A stretch of 8,655 bases of DNA from an uncultured Pseudomonadota bacterium (GTDB taxonomy: Bacteria > Bdellovibrionota_B > Oligoflexia > Oligoflexales > Bog-1112). Positions 5,602-8,655 of this stretch are shown here, piece by piece (position 1 is the first letter of the stretch; each line of letters begins with the position of its first letter). The notes beneath the pieces were generated by a model. The model was not told where the DNA came from and did no database searches. It saw nothing but the letters and a program-made list of their open reading frames with translations. The stretch spans positions 1 to 8,655 of the forward strand of contig CALBMD010000116.1 in the NCBI GenBank assembly GCA_937896265.1. Direction: 5' to 3'. Position numbers and translations under genes: made by a program.

Positions 5602-7792
5602 AAGCGATCGCTATATTAATCGAGAAGTAAGTTGGCTCTCGTTTGGTGAACGTATCTTAGAAGAAGCAATGGATCCTTCTTTGCCTCTGCTTGAAAAATT
5701 AAGGTTTCTATCAATCTTTTCAGCCAGCCTTGATGAATTTGCAATGATTCGCGTCGCTGGTTTGAAGAAGCTTTTGCAAGATGGATTTGCTAAGTGCGAG
5801 TCTCCAGATCAAAAAGACCTCGATGAGGTGTTGGGCGAAGTGACAAAAAAAGCAAAAGCTTTAAAAGAAAAGCAGATGCGTTTTTTTCATGAGAGTCTAC
5901 AGAAAGAGCTAAATCAACATGGTATTATTATTGCGAGCTATAAAAGCGCAAATCAGGAAGAAAAGCACAAACTAAAAGCTTTGTTTAAAAAAGATATTTT
6001 TCCGGTACTCACCCCTTTGGCTGTAGAACCAACCCACCCTTATCCCTTTTTAAATAATACGAGCATCTACCTTGTTGTTGAGTTTAAGGAAAAAGAGCAG
6101 ATAAGTGCATCCCAAGCAATGCTTGGGTTTGTCGAAATACCTGCTAATTTACCTAGACTTATTGAAATAAAAGATACAGACAGATTGTCTCATTTTATCT
6201 TGCTTGAAGATTTGATCATGCATAATTTGGATGATCTTTTCTTTGGACTACAAATTGCAAATTGTCACCAGATGCGAGTGATTCGCAACGCTGATTACTA
6301 TCTTTTAGAAAATAGTGTTGTTGACCTTTTAACTTCTATTCAAGAAGAGATTAGCAAAAAAGAAGCAAAAGAAATCGTTTGGATCGAAATAAGTAAAAGT
6401 GTCTCCCCTATGTTAAAGGCAGAGCTAGGGAAAATTTTCAACATTAGCGATCAGAATTTTTTTATTATCGACTCACCATTTGATGTCCCTGGCCTCATGG
6501 CTCTCTATAAATTGCCCTATAAGCACTTAAAAGAAGAGTCTTTTAATCCAAGGTTTTCTCTTAAATTCCAAACATCAGAAAGTATTTTTTCTCTCATTGC
6601 TCGAGGTGATTTTTTAGTCCATCATCCTTATGAAAGCTTTTATACAGTCATTGAGTTTTTAACCTCAGCTGCATGCGATGCTGATGTTCTAGCTATCAAG
6701 CAAACTCTTTATCGTATTTCAGGTGACGCTCCTATCATGGAAGCCCTTATTCAGGCAGCTAAAAATGGTAAACAGGTCACGGCTGTTTTAGAATTGAAAG
6801 CAAGGTTTGATGAGCAAAATAATATTGCCTGGGCTAGACGTTTGGAACGAGCTGGTATCAATGTTGTTTTTGGTTTCGTTGGTTTAAAAACACACGCTAA
6901 AATGACCTTAGTTGTTCGGAAAGAAAAAGATAAGCTAATCCAGTATGGGCACTTATCAACTGGTAACTATAATGCTACAACAGCTAAAATGTATACGGAT
7001 ATTGGTTTTTTCACTAAAGATCCAAAGATTACAAAGGAGGTAGCTGCTCTTTTTAATCTTTTGACAGGTTTGAATTTATTTGCTTGGAAACAAGATGAGC
7101 TGAAACAAAACCCCCCATTTGCGCATTTGGTAGTTGCTCCTCTCTTTTTGCGAGAGAAAATTTGTCAATTGATTGATGAAGTATGTCAAGATCATGCTCA
7201 TGGCCAAAATGGCCTCATCATAGCCAAAATAAATGGTCTTGTTGATAAAGCTATCATCGATAAATTATATGAGGCTTCTTGTCTTGGTGTAAAAATAAGA
7301 CTTCTTGTTCGGGGGGTTTGTGCTCTTAGGCCAGGAGTAGCTGGGCTGAGTCAAAATATTGAAGTTCGATCGTTAGTAGATGGTTTTCTTGAGCATTCAC
7401 GAATCTATTGCTTTCAAAATGGTCAAAAACGTCGGGTCTTTTTAGGAAGTGCTGATTGGATGAGCAGGTCCATGGATAGGCGAGTCGAAATCATGTTTCC
7501 TATCCAAGATGAAGCATGCAAAAACTATTTAATTGATGAAATTTTGGCTATCTATTGGCGAGATAATACGAAAGTAAGGATTTTAACCGCAGATGGTAGC
7601 TATATCCAGATAATGCCAAAACCAGATGAAATACCTTTTAGGGTACAGAAATATTTTATAAATAAAGTGCGGGAAGAGGGGATTGAGTCAATTCCCTATG
7701 AGAGTGCTATTCGTTTTGACAGCAAAAATGGGGAAATACGCCCTATTGCAGCAAACCAGAGCCAAAAACAGATGAGCCAAAAAAAAGAGTGA
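5594..7792 (+). CDS. ppk1: Polyphosphate kinase 1
   Basis: Reversibly transfers the gamma phosphate of ATP onto inorganic polyphosphate, the bacterial energy, phosphate and stress polymer; usually membrane-associated. All four family domains are present. The N domain opens YINREVSWLSFGERILEEA. The head domain follows (about 110-315). The two PLD-like catalytic domains carry HHPYES (343-348), KQTLYRI (369-375), LKARFDEQNN (401-410), KTHAK with the autophosphorylated His434, LSTGNYN (454-460), FLEHSRIYCF with His601, and GSADWM then DRRVEIMFPI. His434 and His601 correspond to E. coli H435 and H592. A small change is SASLDEFAM where relatives usually have SNLDEFF. The 732 residues include a Lys/Gln-rich tail of about 30 beyond the usual end. 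The start overlaps ribF by 8 bp (ATGATTGA), with GGAA 5 nt upstream; the next gene starts 2 bp after the stop. Confidence 0.97.
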   Translation: MIESDRYINREVSWLSFGERILEEAMDPSLPLLEKLRFLSIFSASLDEFAMIRVAGLKKLLQDGFAKCESPDQKDLDEVLGEVTKKAKALKEKQMRFFHESLQKELNQHGIIIASYKSANQEEKHKLKALFKKDIFPVLTPLAVEPTHPYPFLNNTSIYLVVEFKEKEQISASQAMLGFVEIPANLPRLIEIKDTDRLSHFILLEDLIMHNLDDLFFGLQIANCHQMRVIRNADYYLLENSVVDLLTSIQEEISKKEAKEIVWIEISKSVSPMLKAELGKIFNISDQNFFIIDSPFDVPGLMALYKLPYKHLKEESFNPRFSLKFQTSESIFSLIARGDFLVHHPYESFYTVIEFLTSAACDADVLAIKQTLYRISGDAPIMEALIQAAKNGKQVTAVLELKARFDEQNNIAWARRLERAGINVVFGFVGLKTHAKMTLVVRKEKDKLIQYGHLSTGNYNATTAKMYTDIGFFTKDPKITKEVAALFNLLTGLNLFAWKQDELKQNPPFAHLVVAPLFLREKICQLIDEVCQDHAHGQNGLIIAKINGLVDKAIIDKLYEASCLGVKIRLLVRGVCALRPGVAGLSQNIEVRSLVDGFLEHSRIYCFQNGQKRRVFLGSADWMSRSMDRRVEIMFPIQDEACKNYLIDEILAIYWRDNTKVRILTADGSYIQIMPKPDEIPFRVQKYFINKVREEGIESIPYESAIRFDSKNGEIRPIAANQSQKQMSQKKE

Positions 7793-7794
7793 GT

Positions 7795-8655
7795 ATGGAA
7801 TATTTAGCAGCTATTGATATAGGGTCAAACTCTATCCATATGATCATTGCTAAGGTCCTAAAATCAGGGCAGGTGCTAGTCATAGATTCTTATAAAACTC
7901 AGTCACAGCTTGCTTCTAAGCTTGGTGATGATTTTAGTTTTTCAGAAGATTTGCTTGAAGAAGTTGTCAGCTATATCCAAAAGCTGAATGAAATAGCGCG
8001 TGGTTATCAAGCAAAGATTTTAGCTGTCGCAACTTATGCCTTACGTGTTGCAACAAATGCAAATTTACTTATTGATAAAATTGAGCAAAAAACAGGTATT
8101 AAGGTAGCAGTTATTGAAGGTAAGGAAGAAGCTAGGCTGACTGCTATTGGCGTCAGAGCAGGTCTTTTATTAGCAGATAAAGTGTTTTTTGGAGCTGATA
8201 TTGGTGGCGGCTCGTCGGAGCTTTTTTTAGCTAAAGGCTCGAAAATGATTGCAGCTAGTTCTTTGACGCTGGGTGCTTTAGATCTGCGAAAATATTTAAA
8301 TCTTAATCATCTTGGTGAAATAAAAAGAAGCGATTTTACGCAATTTAATGATGTTTTGATAAAAAGCATCGACAGTATTGGCCATGCCTTCGCTTCATTC
8401 TTTGATATGGCAGTCGTTTACTCCGGATCTATTAAGGATTTTGCTAATATCGACAGTCAAGATCAAGGTTTTGGCAAGCTCAGTTCAGTAAATTTTTACT
8501 CTTTTGGCGTCAGTAGAATCCACATCATTCTTGACAAAATTTTTGCTCTAGAAAAAATAAAAAAAATAGAAGATAAATGGGGGATTGAATCTGGTAAGAT
8601 TGTCCCAATAGTCACATCTCTTTTAATCTTGGATAAAATTAGTAAGAAGATGTCT
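7795..8655 (+). CDS. Ppx/GppA exopolyphosphatase family protein (3' partial)
   Basis: An actin-like ATPase-fold phosphatase that trims phosphate from polyphosphate ends or hydrolyses pppGpp to ppGpp; sequence alone does not separate the two. The first 287 residues are visible and the frame stays open to the window end. Motifs: AAIDIGSNSIHMIIAK (5-20, phosphate-1 loop), AVATYALRVATNA (77-89; family AvAT.AlRdA.N), VIEGKEEARLTAIGV (106-120, containing the catalytic Glu region), and GADIGGGSSELFL (133-145, phosphate-2 loop). Further on the protein diverges: YSGSIKDFAN stands where relatives have SGTIRALA, and KIVPIVTSLLIL where they have the Arg-Ala-Asp of the R-A-D-x-I-x-x-G-x-x-I-L helix. It starts 2 bp after the ppk1 stop, with a weak AAAGAG ribosome site inside ppk1, so it is surely co-transcribed. 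That pairing favours a polyphosphatase role. It may be a short (about 300) or long (about 500) form; the end is missing. Confidence 0.92.
   Translation, partial: MEYLAAIDIGSNSIHMIIAKVLKSGQVLVIDSYKTQSQLASKLGDDFSFSEDLLEEVVSYIQKLNEIARGYQAKILAVATYALRVATNANLLIDKIEQKTGIKVAVIEGKEEARLTAIGVRAGLLLADKVFFGADIGGGSSELFLAKGSKMIAASSLTLGALDLRKYLNLNHLGEIKRSDFTQFNDVLIKSIDSIGHAFASFFDMAVVYSGSIKDFANIDSQDQGFGKLSSVNFYSFGVSRIHIILDKIFALEKIKKIEDKWGIESGKIVPIVTSLLILDKISKKMS

Noticed and set aside
5604..5611. GCGATCGC, the cyanobacterial HIP1 octamer, near the ppk1 start
   Set aside because: Only one full copy in the window; no sign of the high density seen in cyanobacteria.
1..8655. tRNA or rRNA genes, CRISPR arrays, insertion sequences, phage or defence genes
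   Set aside because: None seen; coding density is very high with housekeeping genes throughout, and no repeats other than the aroE hairpin and GCATGC copies.

Overview
This is an ordinary stretch of chromosome from a moderately AT-rich Gram-negative bacterium. By eye the GC content is near 40%, genes are packed tightly, and TTG start codons occur. The Gram-negative call rests on a lipoprotein whose residue after the lipobox cysteine suits the outer membrane and on a CcmI-type cytochrome c biogenesis domain. Cys-rich SUMF1-fold lipoproteins and stand-alone CcmI-like domains make me think of the Bdellovibrionota/deltaproteobacterial world, but I cannot place the organism from these genes and leave the phylum open.

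Layout. (1) 3-629, plus: the end of scpB, whose start lies just before the window. (2) 632-2312, minus: an RluA-family pseudouridine synthase followed by a Cys-rich SUMF1/FGE-fold lipoprotein, which meets scpB tail to tail with 2 bp between the stops. (3) 2387-2839, plus: a small membrane-anchored protein matching the C-terminal domain of CcmI/CycH, divergent from the rlu gene and overlapping the end of queG by 22 bp. (4) 2818-4667, minus: aroE then queG, coupled through a shared TAATG. (5) 4708 to the end, plus: ribF, ppk1 and a truncated Ppx/GppA gene in one very tight operon (8-bp overlap, then a 2-bp gap). No stretch over 100 bp lacks a gene.

Functions. The genes cover chromosome segregation (ScpB), RNA modification (RluA-type pseudouridylation, QueG for queuosine), aromatic biosynthesis (AroE), flavin cofactor synthesis (RibF), cytochrome c assembly (CcmI-like) and polyphosphate turnover (Ppk1 making polyP, Ppx/GppA degrading it or acting on pppGpp). 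The clearest functional pairing is ppk1-ppx.

Nothing here looks like a new multi-gene system. The points worth a second look are smaller: an 18-bp-arm hairpin embedded in frame in aroE, which codes across the place where the family's Asn-Ala-Thr motif should be; a RibF whose C-terminal flavokinase domain has lost its signature motifs; the stand-alone CcmI-like domain; the Cys-rich SUMF1 lipoprotein; and an apparent excess of the palindrome GCATGC.
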